Shown here one piece after another: positions 1 through 12,299 of a stretch of DNA of 64,000 bases. Made by a program: the position numbers and the translations under genes. Source of the stretch: Rhynochetos jubatus (taxonomy: Eukaryota > Chordata > Aves > Eurypygiformes > Rhynochetidae). The notes under the pieces were generated by a model. That model was not told the DNA's origin and did no database searches. It worked only from the letters and a program-made list of their open reading frames with translations. The number at the start of each line of letters is the position of its first letter. Position 1 is the stretch's first letter. The DNA is taken from NCBI GenBank assembly GCA_027574665.1, contig CM050651.1, positions 10,727,501 through 10,791,500 of the forward strand. The letters are read 5' to 3'.

Positions 1-1137
1 GTTTCCCCTACGATAGAAGAAACCAGGGGAACCCAAAACTGCATTCAACACCTTTACTTGCAGAATCAGGGTGATTTTTTTGTCAATTTTAGTCCTCAGA
101 AATGCTTGAGTAAAGCAGGAATGTCTATTTTGGTATATTGTTCCCAAATAATGCTTGCTAATTATCTGCTAGGTCTACAAATAGGTATTTGCATTTTATT
201 TGCTAATATAAATTATTATGATTGCAAGTCTTTTTTTCTTAAAAGCGAGAAATGAGGATCTGTTCTCAGCCTTTCTCTACTTACTTATTTCAGCAGAAGA
301 TTAACCAAATCTCATTCATATGCCAATTAGCATATATTTAGCAGAGGTAATTTTACACAGCTCACAGCTTGTGTCCAAAGATCAATCTTCACTTATTTTG
401 CAAAGAATGCCAACTAGCTTTAGTAATTTAGATTGTCCTAATACTACACAGATTCATTCATTTTACTGAGCTCACAGAGCACTGATGATCATCTTTATTA
501 CTATAATAGTCTTTCAGAAAGGAAAATAATTATCTGGACTCTGCAGTAGGAGTTTCAGGTAGTATTTGTTATCCTTATAAAGTTTTCATGCTTTAGGAAA
601 ATTACCACCTCCTATAGCAGATCCTGTAGGATCGAATTTATGCAGAATTCACAATGACAAATAAAAACCAGACCAAATAAACAACCTGCTTGCCTCAGGT
701 GATACATTTTACTTCACCAAGGTGCAAAATTCAGCAAAACACAGCTACAGTCCCTCAAAGAGTGGCTGACGCCTCAGTATTTGTATGAATGATGATGCAA
801 AGAAACAAAAGCAAGTAGACATCTCTGCCACATCTAACATAAAATGTTAAACAGCGCAACCAGGTCTCCCTCCGCTTAGATATACTAAAGCTTTAATCTA
901 TTCTTATTTTCCAGTCTGCCTTACTCCACCAGAAAGCAGTACTTTCCCAGAAACCTTGTTCTTCCGCTAAACAGTCTGAAGCACCTATTATCCTAGCAGG
1001 ATTCCACCTTTTGAGGATGGACACCTGAGGTTTTATTTACCAAGTTCAGGGTAAAGGGCACTTGTAAGGGAGTCAGCAGAACTGGCTCTGAACTTAGCTC
1101 TCTAATTACAGTCAATTTTTGGAGACAGTTTTCTCCT

Positions 1138-1162
1138 GGCAGGCAGGCAGGCAGGCAGGCAG
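1138..1162. repeat. (GGCA)n microsatellite
   Basis: There are six and a quarter uninterrupted units of GGCA. The array is short and is probably length-variable between individuals. It produces an artificial repeating Leu-Pro-Ala-Cys run in one minus-strand frame. Confidence 0.95.
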
Positions 1163-1296
1163 TAACTTTGGTGTGGAAATCCTGAAAGAAGATACTGCCT
1201 CTACCACTATAACATGATGCATGCGCACAGTGCCTGTGTGTAAATAAACTCAAATTTCACTTAAATAATAAACACATTTTGCTTCACTGGATTTAC

Positions 1297-1380
1297 CTCT
1301 CCTGGGAAGCTCTTCCTGCAAGGCTCCTGATATCTTCTCTCAGTTGGCATGTTAGCAAGGTTCCTTTCACTGAAAGGACA
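1297..1380 (-). other. Candidate exon (weak)
   Basis: On the minus strand a T-rich tract ending in ACCAG (just right of 1380) is followed by 84 nt without stops in two of three frames, then a donor reading GAG|GTAAATCC. The length is a multiple of three. I do not recognise either translation. One frame contains the stretch SVKGTLLTCQLRED, the other MPTERRYQEPC. With two frames open, the protein evidence is weak and a chance pseudo-exon is as likely. Confidence 0.2.
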
Positions 1381-2010
1381 CTGGTAAAAAAGAAAATAAA
1401 AAGCAGTATTATATTTTTATTTCTTTGTCTTTGCACAACTCTGTAGATAAATCAAATGTTAAACATTATTTTTATAAAGTCTACAGTCCCAAAGCTTCAG
1501 CCATGTAGATGAGATCAAGTTCTGCTATTGCAGGAGATCAAGTTCTTGTACTGTCTGTCAACATCCTCTGCCTAATAAAGCATCTCAAGCCAGCTCAAGC
1601 TCCATATAAATTGTTTTTATTGCTCTCTAAATATAGTGTAACTAACCTGCTTTTTAAATTACAATTGCCCACTGGCCTGCGCGCTGGTGGTGAAAGTCTT
1701 CCATCCATTATTCAGAACAGAATCACACAAGCATTGTTATTAACAAAGGAGAAGATACTGTTTCAGCAGTGCCATTTAACCTCCCCCTCCATAATATACA
1801 GTTTGCTAATGACCGGCAACTTAAAGAATAATGGCACTGTTAATATTTGAGGCCATCCTCCCTGTGTTCCGTCTATCACAGGTACTAGAATCATTTAAAT
1901 TAGGTATTTTATGTTACTAAACACATTTCAGGTGATATAATGAACTACAGCTATTGCTGGCTGAATGCATCTATCATTTCTGAAGTTAGGTGTAAGTCCA
2001 CCTGCTCTCC

Positions 2011-2052
2011 GAGGGTCCAATTCTGCCCTGAATTACACTGGGTAATTCCACT
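2011..2052 (+). repeat. Possible ancient interspersed repeat fragment
   Basis: The segment reads like the widespread old amniote repeat whose consensus resembles 'attctgccctcagttacactggtgtaa...aactccattg': here TTCTGCCCTGAATTACACTG is followed by GGTAATTCCACTG. Similar fragments appear at 17041-17095 (reverse sense) and 52736-52772. I identify the family by memory of its consensus only and cannot name it with certainty. Confidence 0.35.
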
Positions 2053-4464
2053 GCTGTGCATCGTATGATAGATAGGAGGCATGTTAGGGGAATATTTCAT
2101 CCCTGCAAAGTATTTTTGCTAAGCTTTTTGAAAAATCAATTGAATTCCAATGATTTTTTACAACTTTTTAAAGAGAATCAATTTGTAGAAAAACTATTGT
2201 AGAAAGAAGCACTGGTGGTTTAATAAGACCGTTACACTAAGTAATGTGAAATGGATTCTTGTGAGAGGTTTTTCTCAAATGCAAAAGATTTAGGTCAAAG
2301 GAGATTGAATCAAAATGGATCTACCGAAAACCAAAAATCGATTGGATGTACCAAAAAAAAATACCGGAAGCATTAAAATGCTTTCTTTTCCCCAGAGGGA
2401 AGACACACCTGCACTCATAGCATTTCATATTAATAGTTCCTTCCTCCCCTTTGCTATGAAAGGTCAATCAGGATATCAATATAGAAAACGTATTTCATAT
2501 TAAAAAATGTTGTCAAGTTTTCACAAGACTCCCAACTACCACTGTAGCCAAGAGTGCTTGCTGTCAATTTGTATTAACTACAAAAATTGATAGAAGATTA
2601 GAGTTGACCCAGAAATTGTCAGAACTTGTGATCTTTGTCAATTCAGCTGAGTGACAGGCTGCATCGTGTAACTGCACCCTCCACCATTAAAATAGATCTT
2701 TTCAGATCAGTTGAAGCAAAGCTTTTTTATTTTCCTGAGGTTTTTAAATAAAACACTTCTAAAACAAGCTTTGATGTTTATTTTCAGCTTTTTTTCAAAG
2801 GGAACATTTACCAATCTGATTCAAATTCATGGGGTTGGTTTTTTTTTCTTCATATAACTAAGTACTTATCTTGGTGAAAACTTTTGAAAGAAGAGAAAAA
2901 TTGCCTAGCTTTTTCTTCTAGTTCTCCTCTTCTATTTGGGATTACTCAGAATCTATGCCACAGAATAACACACAGTACAAGCAATAGTCTTAATAACCAC
3001 CAACTAGGAGGTTGGTCAAGGACCAGCCACTGAAGTGAAACCTGCAAAGAACGTTCTCACGTCATCGTGGTTCTGAATTAATGTGCACTGAATGGGAAAG
3101 TGGATCTTTATGACTTTTTAATGAGGTCGTTATCCTTCTGTGAAAATGCTGGACTTGCCTCCTATGTATACAGAGTATCTACTGCACACAGTACCCTCTT
3201 CAAAAAATCCTGTAACAGAAATTCTGTTTTGGAAAGAGGGCTGTTTCCTTTGCAGACATGCCAAAGACACTAAAAGCTTCCAGTCTCTAAGGACCCATTT
3301 TACTAGGGGACAGAAATCTCGTTTTAGAAGAGAACCCTTCTAACAAAATGCCAGACCTTCTGGGCGCTCTTCTAGCCAATGACTTTTAAAGGCTTCCCAG
3401 CCTGAACACCCTCATGACAGTTCACCTGAGTTTCCAGGGAAGTCTTGTTCTTACCATCATTTCTGAAGCCTGATCTTGTGTTTGCTCCTCACTTTGTGCA
3501 GACCCCTTACTTCCTTTAGAAATCTCCCAGTCTGCACCTCTGCCACAAACTCCTTCCTTGCCTGGCCTTTCCTGTATTTCCTGAGATTTTCCCATCTGAA
3601 TGTGCTCAGCTGCCCTGAGCAACATCTCTCACTCCTCAGAACTTTCCACCTGCCCTGGTGCACCAGGGCAAGATAATCAGACAAGTTCCTTCCCATTGAC
3701 TAGCTGCTCCATCCCAGCACCCTCTCACGTATGCCCTGAGCCAACAAATAGAACAGCTTTATTATTTATCATGCCCTGCAGTACAGGAAGCCTGAATCAA
3801 TTGTCTCAAATGGAAAGCTTTGCTTCTGACCCCCCACTTACATTATTATACTTGTGGCTGTTCTGTAACACCCGCAGTAACCTTTGATCAAAGATAAAAT
3901 GTGCTGATCCCCCATTTATCATCTGCTAAATTCTCACTTCTACTTGGTTGCCAGCTGGTAGTTTCCTGGAATTGTGCGCAGATTACCTGGGTATGTTTAT
4001 GTATCGCAACTTCATCGGCAGAAGGGGCATTCCTACAGTTTCCACATACGTTAGCAATGGCACAGAGAGTGGAACATTTTTGATTTGCCTTCCAGGACAA
4101 GGTTGAAATCTGATCCGGAAAGGACTGAATGCTAGAAGTCTATTAAGTACTTCATGGCTATTTTTAGATGTTTCTTTAGAGGAGGTGTCTCTCAAAAAAT
4201 ACGAAAATGGTCCTCTTGCTAGCTCAGAAGGGTGAAAAAGTAAGATCTGTAGGTCTTCCTGTCACTGTATTAAGAAAGTCGTGAAATTTTACCTACTACT
4301 TGTTAAGGTACACGATACACATTGTTGAACAAGCTATTGCATTTTCTGAAATGTCTGGAGTCCTCTAGGGCTTCAGGCTGTTTCCAAAAGACAGAATTTT
4401 AGGAGCAGATGAGGCTAGTTAATAAAAAAACCAGAAATTCACAACTTTCTTGTGAATTGAGAAG

Positions 4465-4491
4465 TATAACTTATAGCTTCTATAAGTTGTA
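4465..4491. repeat. Short perfect-stem inverted repeat
   Basis: Two 12-nt arms (TATAACTTATAG and CTATAAGTTGTA) pair at 11 of 12 positions around a 3-nt loop. No T-run or other terminator or RNA-gene context is present. It could be a chance AT-rich hairpin. Confidence 0.6.
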
Positions 4492-4610
4492 TTTATGAGC
4501 CTAAAGTTGACATTTTATTCCAAATGGCAAGTTTGAAAAGCTTGGACCAATTAAGATAACTATTGATTCATCACCTGATGTTCCCTTGGGAAAGATATGT
4601 ATGTGATTTT

Positions 4611-5131
4611 CATAGAATCACAGAAACTTTGGGTTGGAAAAGACCTTTATGATATTCAAGTCCAACCACTAACCTGACTCTGCCAATACCACCACTAAAC
4701 CATGTCCTTCAGCACCTCATCTACATGTCCCTTAAATAAAATGCAGGGATGGTGACTTGACCACTTTCCTGGACAGCCCGTTCCAGTGCCTCACAACCCC
4801 TTCAGTGAAGAAATGTTTCCTAATATCCAGTCTAAACCTCCCCCGGCACAACTTGAGGCCGTTTCATCTTGTCCTATCACTTGTTATATGGGAGAAGAAA
4901 CCAATCCCCAACTCTCTGCAACCTCTTTTTTTCAGGTAACTGAAATATGGCCTCAGTGTAGAGAGCGATAAGGTCTCCCCTGAGCCTCCTCTTCCCCAGG
5001 TCAAACACCCTCAGCTCCCTCAGCTGCTCCTCACAGGACTTGTGCTCCAGACCCTTCCCCAGGTCCTTTGCCCTCCTCTGGACACACTCCAGCACCTCAA
5101 TGTTTTTCTTGTAGTGAGGGGCCCAAAACTA
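4611..5131 (-). mobile_element. CR1 LINE, 5'-truncated copy
   Basis: Read on the plus strand, the block starts with CATAGAATCACAGAA followed by GGGTTGGAAAAGACC. This is the reverse complement of the CR1 3' terminus, including its ATTCTATG-like tail. It runs through the 3' end of ORF2 and stops abruptly after GGGGCCCAAAACT, so the insertion is 5'-truncated as is usual for CR1. The minus-strand frame at about 4877-5095 keeps the conserved C-terminal ORF2 motifs [19 protein letters not shown] and [10 protein letters not shown], then loses register. The copy is inactive. It belongs to a different 3'-end subtype from the two plus-strand CR1 copies in this window. Confidence 0.93.
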
Positions 5132-8100
5132 TTTTAGACTTGTGCAAGCAGTTTCAAAGTATCCTGAGAGACGCTAACAACCCAAGAATTACAAACAGCA
5201 TTTGCTCTAGACAATATCCTCAACATAGCCTTTCTGTTTTCTTTTGATTAATCTGTATTTTTGGCTTTGCTTTATTTCAAGCTCATAACAGGTCTGTACT
5301 GTCACACACTAAATGTGTCATTATGTAATTTTTATAAGAAAAGGCTTTTTCAAGTGGCTTCTGCTTTGACCTACAGTACGTCATATACTTTTTCTGTTCT
5401 CCATTAAATGTAATGGAAATCATAGCACTGTAGTTAATCACTCAAAAAAATACAGATACATATACATATGGAGAGCAAACAGATGCTGGTTTGCTTTCAG
5501 CTGTTTTATGGGCTGAACTGTCATAGGTATTTTGACTTGTCCCACGTAATTTTGGTGGTTTATTAATATGACAGTGCTTAGTATTGCCTCTCCCACTCTC
5601 CCAGTGTACCTCAGCTTCTTTGCTTCAAATTATAAGATATCTTGTAGCTCAATATCCATAATATATGAGCTCAACCTTGACATGATGACAGCGCTGCACA
5701 GCATCCTACTGTTGATAGGATGCCAAGAAGTGTTTTTCTTCTTCCTTCCCATGGGGCACTTTCCCATCTCAGCGTGCAACCAACTGCTGACAAGACGGTT
5801 TATACGTACTGACACCAGGCACAGCTAGCTACCTAAAAGAAAATTAAATCTCATACTGAGAAAGGACCCACTATGAGTTAAGCTCGCAATGAGCTGTAAC
5901 TGTGCCAAGTACCATCATTAAGAGCCAATTTTTGGTTTTTCTTGTTGTTCAATACAAGAGATTCCTTCTCTAAGCAGTGTGTACCCCTGAGGAAAGGATT
6001 AGGATTACGCAGTGCAGCTAGTAATTTCTAGTTTTCTTATGCAGAGTCACATACTTCAGAGCAAAGACGTCCAACTGCTTAGGGAGGGAAGGGGGTAACA
6101 TGGTGATAAGAATGAAAATGGCAGTAGTAACCTGGTCAGTCAAGGAATTGGTGTTGAACAAGTGCAATCTGAACAACCAAAGAAAACTCCAGAGCTAAAT
6201 AAGACTTTTGGGCCAAAACGGAGCAACAAAGAGGAACTCCATTTCACAACTTCCCTCATTTCAGAACACACCTTTGTTCCTCATGCCTGGAGTCAGACTT
6301 CTCAAACTCTTTCATGAAACCAGTTTTCTTCCTGATTGAAACGTTAGGCTTTTTAATTCATGAAAATGTGAAGATGCACCAAGATTTCTCCTTCAATACA
6401 GCAACTGTGCAAGACAAACTTCAAATATCTTTCCATTTAATTTAGAATGATTTGGCATAAAGATCTTCTTTGAATCTGATGACAAGCAGAAAATAAACAA
6501 GACACTTCCTCCCCTGGGCTACTGCCCCAGCTGCACTGAGACAGAGGTTTTGTTAAAACCAGTACATCAGCATATTTAGTTGGTAGCAAAGCTCCTCAAA
6601 TCAAACCCAATTTAAAGCCTTCCAACTAACGTGATAATTTTTTGGTTCATTCTCAATTCCCTTTTCCAGATTTTTGATTTGCAGAATCCTCTTTTTCAAT
6701 GGTAAGTGACACAAAACAGCATTTGCAGTTGACAATATTTTAATTTCAAAATTCTTTCAAAAGACGCTTTGCCACTTTTTTCTTCTGACATTTCTAAAAT
6801 GGTGCAGAATTTTTCCAACAGAAATTCTAGCATTTGCTGAATGAAAATTCTATGAGGGAAAACTCCTGTTTCTTCAAAAATATGTATCTTTAAAGAAATT
6901 TCATGTGGAAAGTTGTTTGTAAAGGCATTCTGGTTCTGTTGCCGTCAGCACTGAAATCCTTAGAAAATGCAGCCAGAAGCCTGAATTACATCATATTGAA
7001 CGTGTCTAAACTGCATTTTAAGATTTATTTCATTATACTGGTGCAAACACTTCTGTGAACCCATTTAAATAATTTTAAATTTGATTTATATTGATTTAGT
7101 TTAAGTCAAGTCCTTCTCAACTTAAGGGCAGTCAATACAGGACAAGTTTAATTCACTTGATGGCTCTCTGAACAAGAGTTTAATAAAATTAATTTAGCAC
7201 CCAAACTTGATTAACCAGTGCAATCTCACAACTAGCCAAACCACCAGAAGTAGAAGAAGCGGCACTATTTTATCATCTGAAGATACACTAGTAGAAAAAA
7301 GAAAGCCAATGAAAGAGATGAGGGTACTGCGAGATGCAATTGCACATACGCATCCTGTGCTATGACGCACCAAAAGCCAACCACTAATTTCTATCATCAG
7401 ATATCCACCTGGATCAGGTATCTACCTGGGAATCTAAAGTTACGCTATTTCCAGTTTCACAGGAAACTGACCTATCTGTAATTAGCTCCTGATTAACAAA
7501 GTTTTGTATGACTTTTCCAAAATTAAATGAGCAAATAGTATTTAAAAATTGTGCAAAGGACTGCTATGAAAGAATCAAAGGAAACACATGAACTCCAAAA
7601 TACTACTGCTCTGAATTTAACACTCCTGTTCAGACCCAGGAGTCTCCTGATTATAAACCAAAATCAAATCATCAGGAAAAACTTAATGCTGCACACTAAT
7701 ATACTTTAAAATGACACAATAGACAGTAATGTTTGATTCAACACAACTGCTTGTAAGTTGGTGGTTAAGCCCTTGGCCCTGGTTTTCTCATACAAAACAG
7801 TGCTGCCAAGAGAATGCGTAACAGATGCTAAATACGCACATGTCTCACACTGCTTGAATTTGTTCATCACTTACTTCCTTTGGGATAAAAGAGATATTGT
7901 ACAAACGATAATGATGGTGTAAACATTTTGGCCACTTCAAGCATTTTCTGAATGCCAGATAAATTCAGAATAATTTTTAGCAGTAGGCTTGCCAGAACAT
8001 CAGCTGAAGCCTTCATTATAGCTATTCATATCCCTGTAATAAAGGTTGTATCAGCAGTTCCCTTACAAATGCTCTTTCAGAGGGTTTGACAATTTGGCTG

Positions 8101-10661
8101 CAGAAAGTATTTTTGGCTGAAGCTTGGCATAACAGTTGTCTTAGATATAATTTTTGAAGTTAGTTTTAAACTGTTCAGCTGTTTTCTGCATAAAGATGGA
8201 AGAAACAAAGATGTTTTAGCTGATTTAAATTGTTCTTTTTTCTGTCCTACATAAAAAAGCACCAAGTTTTTTCTTTCAAAGTATAAATTATGTTATGGGA
8301 AAGAAAAAACAGGAGCCACATACACTCTAGTGCATATTTACACTTATATTCATGCTAATTACACGTACTCTGTTTAACTGTGGCATGATCTGGATGTCAA
8401 AGATTAAATGATAGGGAAGAAATGTCATGGGGGAGTGGTGACACAGAAAGTCACTCAAGCATTTTAACCTTCCCAAGAAAGTTTAACATTGATAAAACCA
8501 CCAGCCTGAGGTCAAGTAGTGTGCTTCTAGAAAACAGAGTGTAACGGGACAGTTGTTTCATAAATGCAATTATAAAGGAAAAACTTGACAAATCATTCTG
8601 GTTTAATTTAATCACCAAATTAATAAACTGACCTAGGAAATCAACTACTTTGATGGCACTGATCTTTCGTAGTGCCTAGAAGACCTACAACTTTTCATGG
8701 ATGTTTACTTTTCATCCTAATCTTCTTTGGTAGAAAACTATCATTGACTTTTTTAAGGATGAGGGCTAAATAGATTCCAGCAGGTTTATCCCAATTATGA
8801 GCTCAAAGTTGGAAAGTGGATAAAAGCCCAATGTCAGAACCCCTACGTCATAACGAGAGCTGGACAACACTGGTTTGGTCCTTCTGTTCCCTTTTTGGGC
8901 ATATGCTCAAGCCCGTCTTCAAGAAGCTCCTGAACTTCAGTAACGATAGGAAGAATAACAGCATTAACTTACGTCTAAACAACCTATCCAAAATTGAGAG
9001 AGCACCGAGATTCTTCCTTATAAAAACTTTCATTGGGGAAGCAGAAGAAATCTCTACACTGTAAGCATTTTCAGGAATAAAACAGAAATAGTAATTAGTT
9101 TCCTTCCTGTATCTTATAAAGACTGTTCACAGTGTTTGCAGGCATGGGAACAAGCATGCTTAGGTTTCCCGCTCTGAAATCCCAGTGTGCAGTGTTGTAC
9201 ACTGACAGGGTCATCTAAACTGGTACAAAGGAGCCAGGTACAGGACAGACCACAAGGCAGATAAAAAGTTGCAGTCAGTTGTTGTCTGGATAAAAATAAT
9301 AATGAAAGCTTCATAGACTCTCATCCCATACTGGGTTCATTTTACCAGTCATCTTACTCCCTGTTATTCTGGCTAGGGCACAAGGAAATCTCCTAAAAAT
9401 GTGGATTATTTTGTTTTCCTAGGGTGACTACGTAGATCAAGATAGAACAATTTAGAGATATTTATTTTCCCTCTGTAGTGTAACCTCACACACAGAGGTG
9501 GCTCAGGGCTACTAGTCCCTTGACGGGTAGGTATGATACCCTGCTCCCTTGCTAATAATCCTGCATTTCACTGCACTTGTCTGACATCTTTACTGGCAGT
9601 TAAATCATCCTTTCCTTCCTGGGATGGCTGATATAGCTGCATCTCCCAGGCAGGGCCATATTTCCCCCTGTCACAGCTATAATCTCCAGAGGTCTGCAAG
9701 GAGTGGGAGAAGATCTAGTCTACACAGTGAGAATGAAAATACATTATATGGTAGTGGAAAATGATACCAACTTCACGCACAATGTATTTGTTTGGATATG
9801 CTAAGCTTTGAATGAACATAGTTACCATCAACAGAGGGGTCACTGCTGGAAAAGGGGGAAAACTTTTTCACAGTGATATTAATCTGGGTGAAATTCACTT
9901 TTACAAAAAATGTGTATTAAAGCTTTGCAAGTACTAAGAAATGAAAATCTGTTTGCAGGAGACAGCAAGTGCTCTAAAGAAATTAACCTTTACATTCCTT
10001 GCTAGCAGAGATTTGTACTTGTTCACCCATTCAATCAGTACCACAAGGCAGGGGCTTCATTTGCACTTTCTGGACATACTACTGAGTGTATCTCTCTTTC
10101 CTCACTGTCCTCAAGGAACTGTTGCCTCCCAGTTCTGTACAGGAAATCACAGCGTAAGAATCACAGCACGTGATTCAACCTTTCTTTTCTAAGATGTATC
10201 AAATCACTTTCAATTACCAAAAAAAAGCAAGCTACTTGACAGATGGCTTCAAAGCACTATCTTTCATGGTTCATTACCAGAATCTTGTAAACAGGAATAG
10301 GCTTTTCTTACCTGCCTGTGAAGATGCCACTGAATGTCCTATTTTTGGAACTGACTATAAATATGGTAGCGCTATTCTGTGATACAGAACTTCCAGAAAC
10401 TGTCTTCCAGTTAGCACATCAGCACAGGTGAGACTATTTTGAAATTAGATCTGGATTTTCATACTCTCACATTTCTAAATGTAAAACTGCCTTTCCACAG
10501 TGCATAACGTGCTCCAGATACTTTGTCACACAAAGAATAAATGGAGAACAATCCCCTTGGAACCACTGTGGATTTCCTCTAAACAAATGGCAGAACTTAC
10601 GTTTCCATTCATGACCTTTCTTAGATATAAGAATGATGATGATGATTATTATATATTTATT
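5132..10661. other. Unique non-coding stretch
   Basis: There is no recognisable gene or young repeat in this AT-rich segment. The only item of note is a 32-nt segment (6670-6701) between a strong polypyrimidine acceptor and a strong donor. An open plus-strand segment at 10324-10427 is flanked by a poor acceptor (AAG) and a GTGAG donor, and I regard it as chance. Confidence 0.6.
6670..6701 (+). other. Candidate micro-exon (weak)
   Basis: The acceptor CAATTCCCTTTTCCAG and the donor TG|GTAAGTGA are both close to consensus and bracket 32 nt that are open in one frame (IFDLQNPLFQ). Both splice sites are strong, but the segment is too short to give protein evidence. The likeliest explanation is a chance pseudo-exon. 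Confidence 0.15.
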
Positions 10662-10905
10662 TCTTAGATATACACAAGAAATTCTTCGTGGAGAGGGTGG
10701 TGAGGCACTGGCACAGGCTGCCCAGAGAAGCTGTGGGTGCCCCATCCCTGGAAGTGTCCAAGGCCAGGCTGGATGAGGCTTGGAGCAACCTGGTCTAGTG
10801 GAGGGTGTCCTTGCCCATGGCAGGGGGGCTGGAACTGGATGGGCTTTAAGGTCCCTGATGTGGGGATCAGCACAGTCCAACACAAACCATTCTATTGTTA
10901 TTCTG
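10662..10905 (+). mobile_element. CR1 LINE 3' end
   Basis: The segment carries the canonical CR1 3' order: AGAAATTCTTC, GAGAGGGTGGTGAGGCACTG, TGCCCAGAGAAGCTGTGG, then AGGCTGGATGAGGCTTGGAG, GGAACTGGATGGGCTTTAAG and GTCCCT, and a degraded ATTCTATG tail (CCATTCTATTGTTATTCTG). It is strongly 5'-truncated and keeps only about 240 bp. A 19-bp insertion at 10857-10875 separates GTCCCT from TCCAAC, which are adjacent in the sister copy at 54561-54874. The open minus-strand frames here are antisense to CR1 and are not genes. Confidence 0.93.
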
Positions 10906-11325
10906 CAATAACAACACCTACACTGGGCCTTGGCAACAGCACGCTTTTTGCCTAAAGCTTGATGTTGCAATCAGAATGAACACTAGAATAGAGTATCTTT
11001 TCTTTCTATATTAATATTAGCAGATGAAATGTTTACAAGAAAAACGGAAAGTGGAAGTAGCCAACATGAATTATACACTATTGCTTTGGCCAGCGTTTCC
11101 AATTGCTAAACACTAAGTTTTTAGAGAATTTTTTTTTTCCACACAACAGGTCTGAGAAGTAAACAAAATTTAAACCCAGATGCTTGACTCTCAAATTTAT
11201 AGTAGGCTTTTTGGGTAAAGTGGATGAGTGTGGGGAAAGAAAAGAATCAGATTGAAGTATTTGAGTGACTTTTAGCTACCTCACTCAAGTAATCTTCTGT
11301 ATAGGACAGACATTTTTTTCTAAAG

Positions 11326-11403
11326 ATGACAGAAGTTACTATGAATCTTCCTCAGATGAGAGATTATAAGCACGCTCAACCAGCAGAAATTTCTCCTGAG
11401 CAA
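11326..11403 (+). other. Candidate exon (weak)
   Basis: The acceptor CATTTTTTTCTAAAG and the donor CAA|GTAAGTACAGG bracket exactly 78 nt, open in phase 0 (starts MTEVTMNLPQMRDY, ends AEISPEQ). Both ends are good matches to splice consensus. The protein is not one I recognise. Segments like this occur by chance in a window of this size. Confidence 0.22.
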
Positions 11404-12159
11404 GTAAGTACAGGACAATGAAAGGTAAACAGCCTGTCATTACACCATTTTGTAATTCATGGCAATTGTCATTTATTTGTAAACAGAAATATAAACACCT
11501 GCATTTTGTAGGTGGTACTACAGAAATAGGTATTTCAATAGAGATTTAATTGAAAAGATAAATTTTTACATTAAATCTGATTTTTAAATTTAATTTATAA
11601 AATGGCATCCACGTGCTGCACTATAAACCTTACACAGAAGCCAAAAATTTATGAGGTTGTGGGTGGAAGTCAGAAAAGTCAAAGTTCTGAGAAAAGATTT
11701 TTTAACATTGTATATTTTTAAAATTGCTTTAAAAAAAGTCTGTGTAAGAGAGATGCAAATTTTTTGAGATTTTTTTTTTTAAATGATTTCTACTGGCAGA
11801 GTGTCTTTCCTTTCTTAAAATTCAAAGGACTTAATTTCCTTTATTTCTTTTATGCATGCCAGTATTTTAACTCTTTTACAGGAAAACATACAGTCATTAA
11901 TGAATATCATATTGCCATGCATCTCTAAAACAAAAACCACAAACACACACAGAGCAGCACTGTGGAGAAAAATACACAAGGAGAGGGGTTTTTTGTTTTG
12001 TTTTGCTTTTTATAATCCATAAGTTTTCAATTTCAAAAAAATGCACAGGATGGCAAACGTATTTACTGTCCATTGGGCAATAGTAACAACCATGGGGAAA
12101 GCATGTCTTAGTATTCTGCGGTCAGTTCTCCCCCCAAAGGCAAGTGAGTTATCTTGCAG

Positions 12160-12299
12160 GGTCCTGTGGCTCTCAAGGGCTGTGCTGGCCCAAGTGCACT
12201 GGAAAGCAATGGCAGTCCTCGAGCCAGCACGGACCCTTCAGTAACCTTCAGAACCTGAATGACACGAATGACACGATCTTGGCCACGTGCTCTTCTCTG
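12160..12299 (+). other. Candidate exon in a GC-rich island
   Basis: This 140-nt segment is clearly GC- and CpG-richer than its AT-rich surroundings. It follows TTATCTTGCAG and ends at a strong donor, CTCTG|GTAAGGC. One frame is open throughout and is rich in Cys, Ser and Asn (it includes CWPKCTGKQW, and NDTNDT from a 9-nt tandem duplication of AATGACACG). The acceptor has only a moderate pyrimidine tract. I do not recognise the protein. The island could equally be an old GC-rich element or a regulatory segment. Confidence 0.27.

Larger units (their letters stand above)
1..4610. other. Unique non-coding stretch
   Basis: This is AT-rich single-copy-looking DNA with no recognisable gene. It contains a GGCA microsatellite (1138-1162), a weak candidate exon (1297-1380, minus strand), a possible old interspersed repeat (2011-2052) and a short hairpin (4465-4491). 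Open frames here are short and lack both splice context and familiar protein motifs. An intron or an intergenic region would look the same. Confidence 0.6.

Noticed and set aside
3890..4120. Minus-strand 60-nt open segment between splice-like sites
   Set aside because: Two frames are open, the donor is only a GTATG type, and the translation shows nothing recognisable.
10467..10970. A 167-codon minus-strand open frame
   Set aside because: Its central part is antisense to the CR1 3' end at 10662-10905. The same amino-acid strings recur antisense to the CR1 at 54561.
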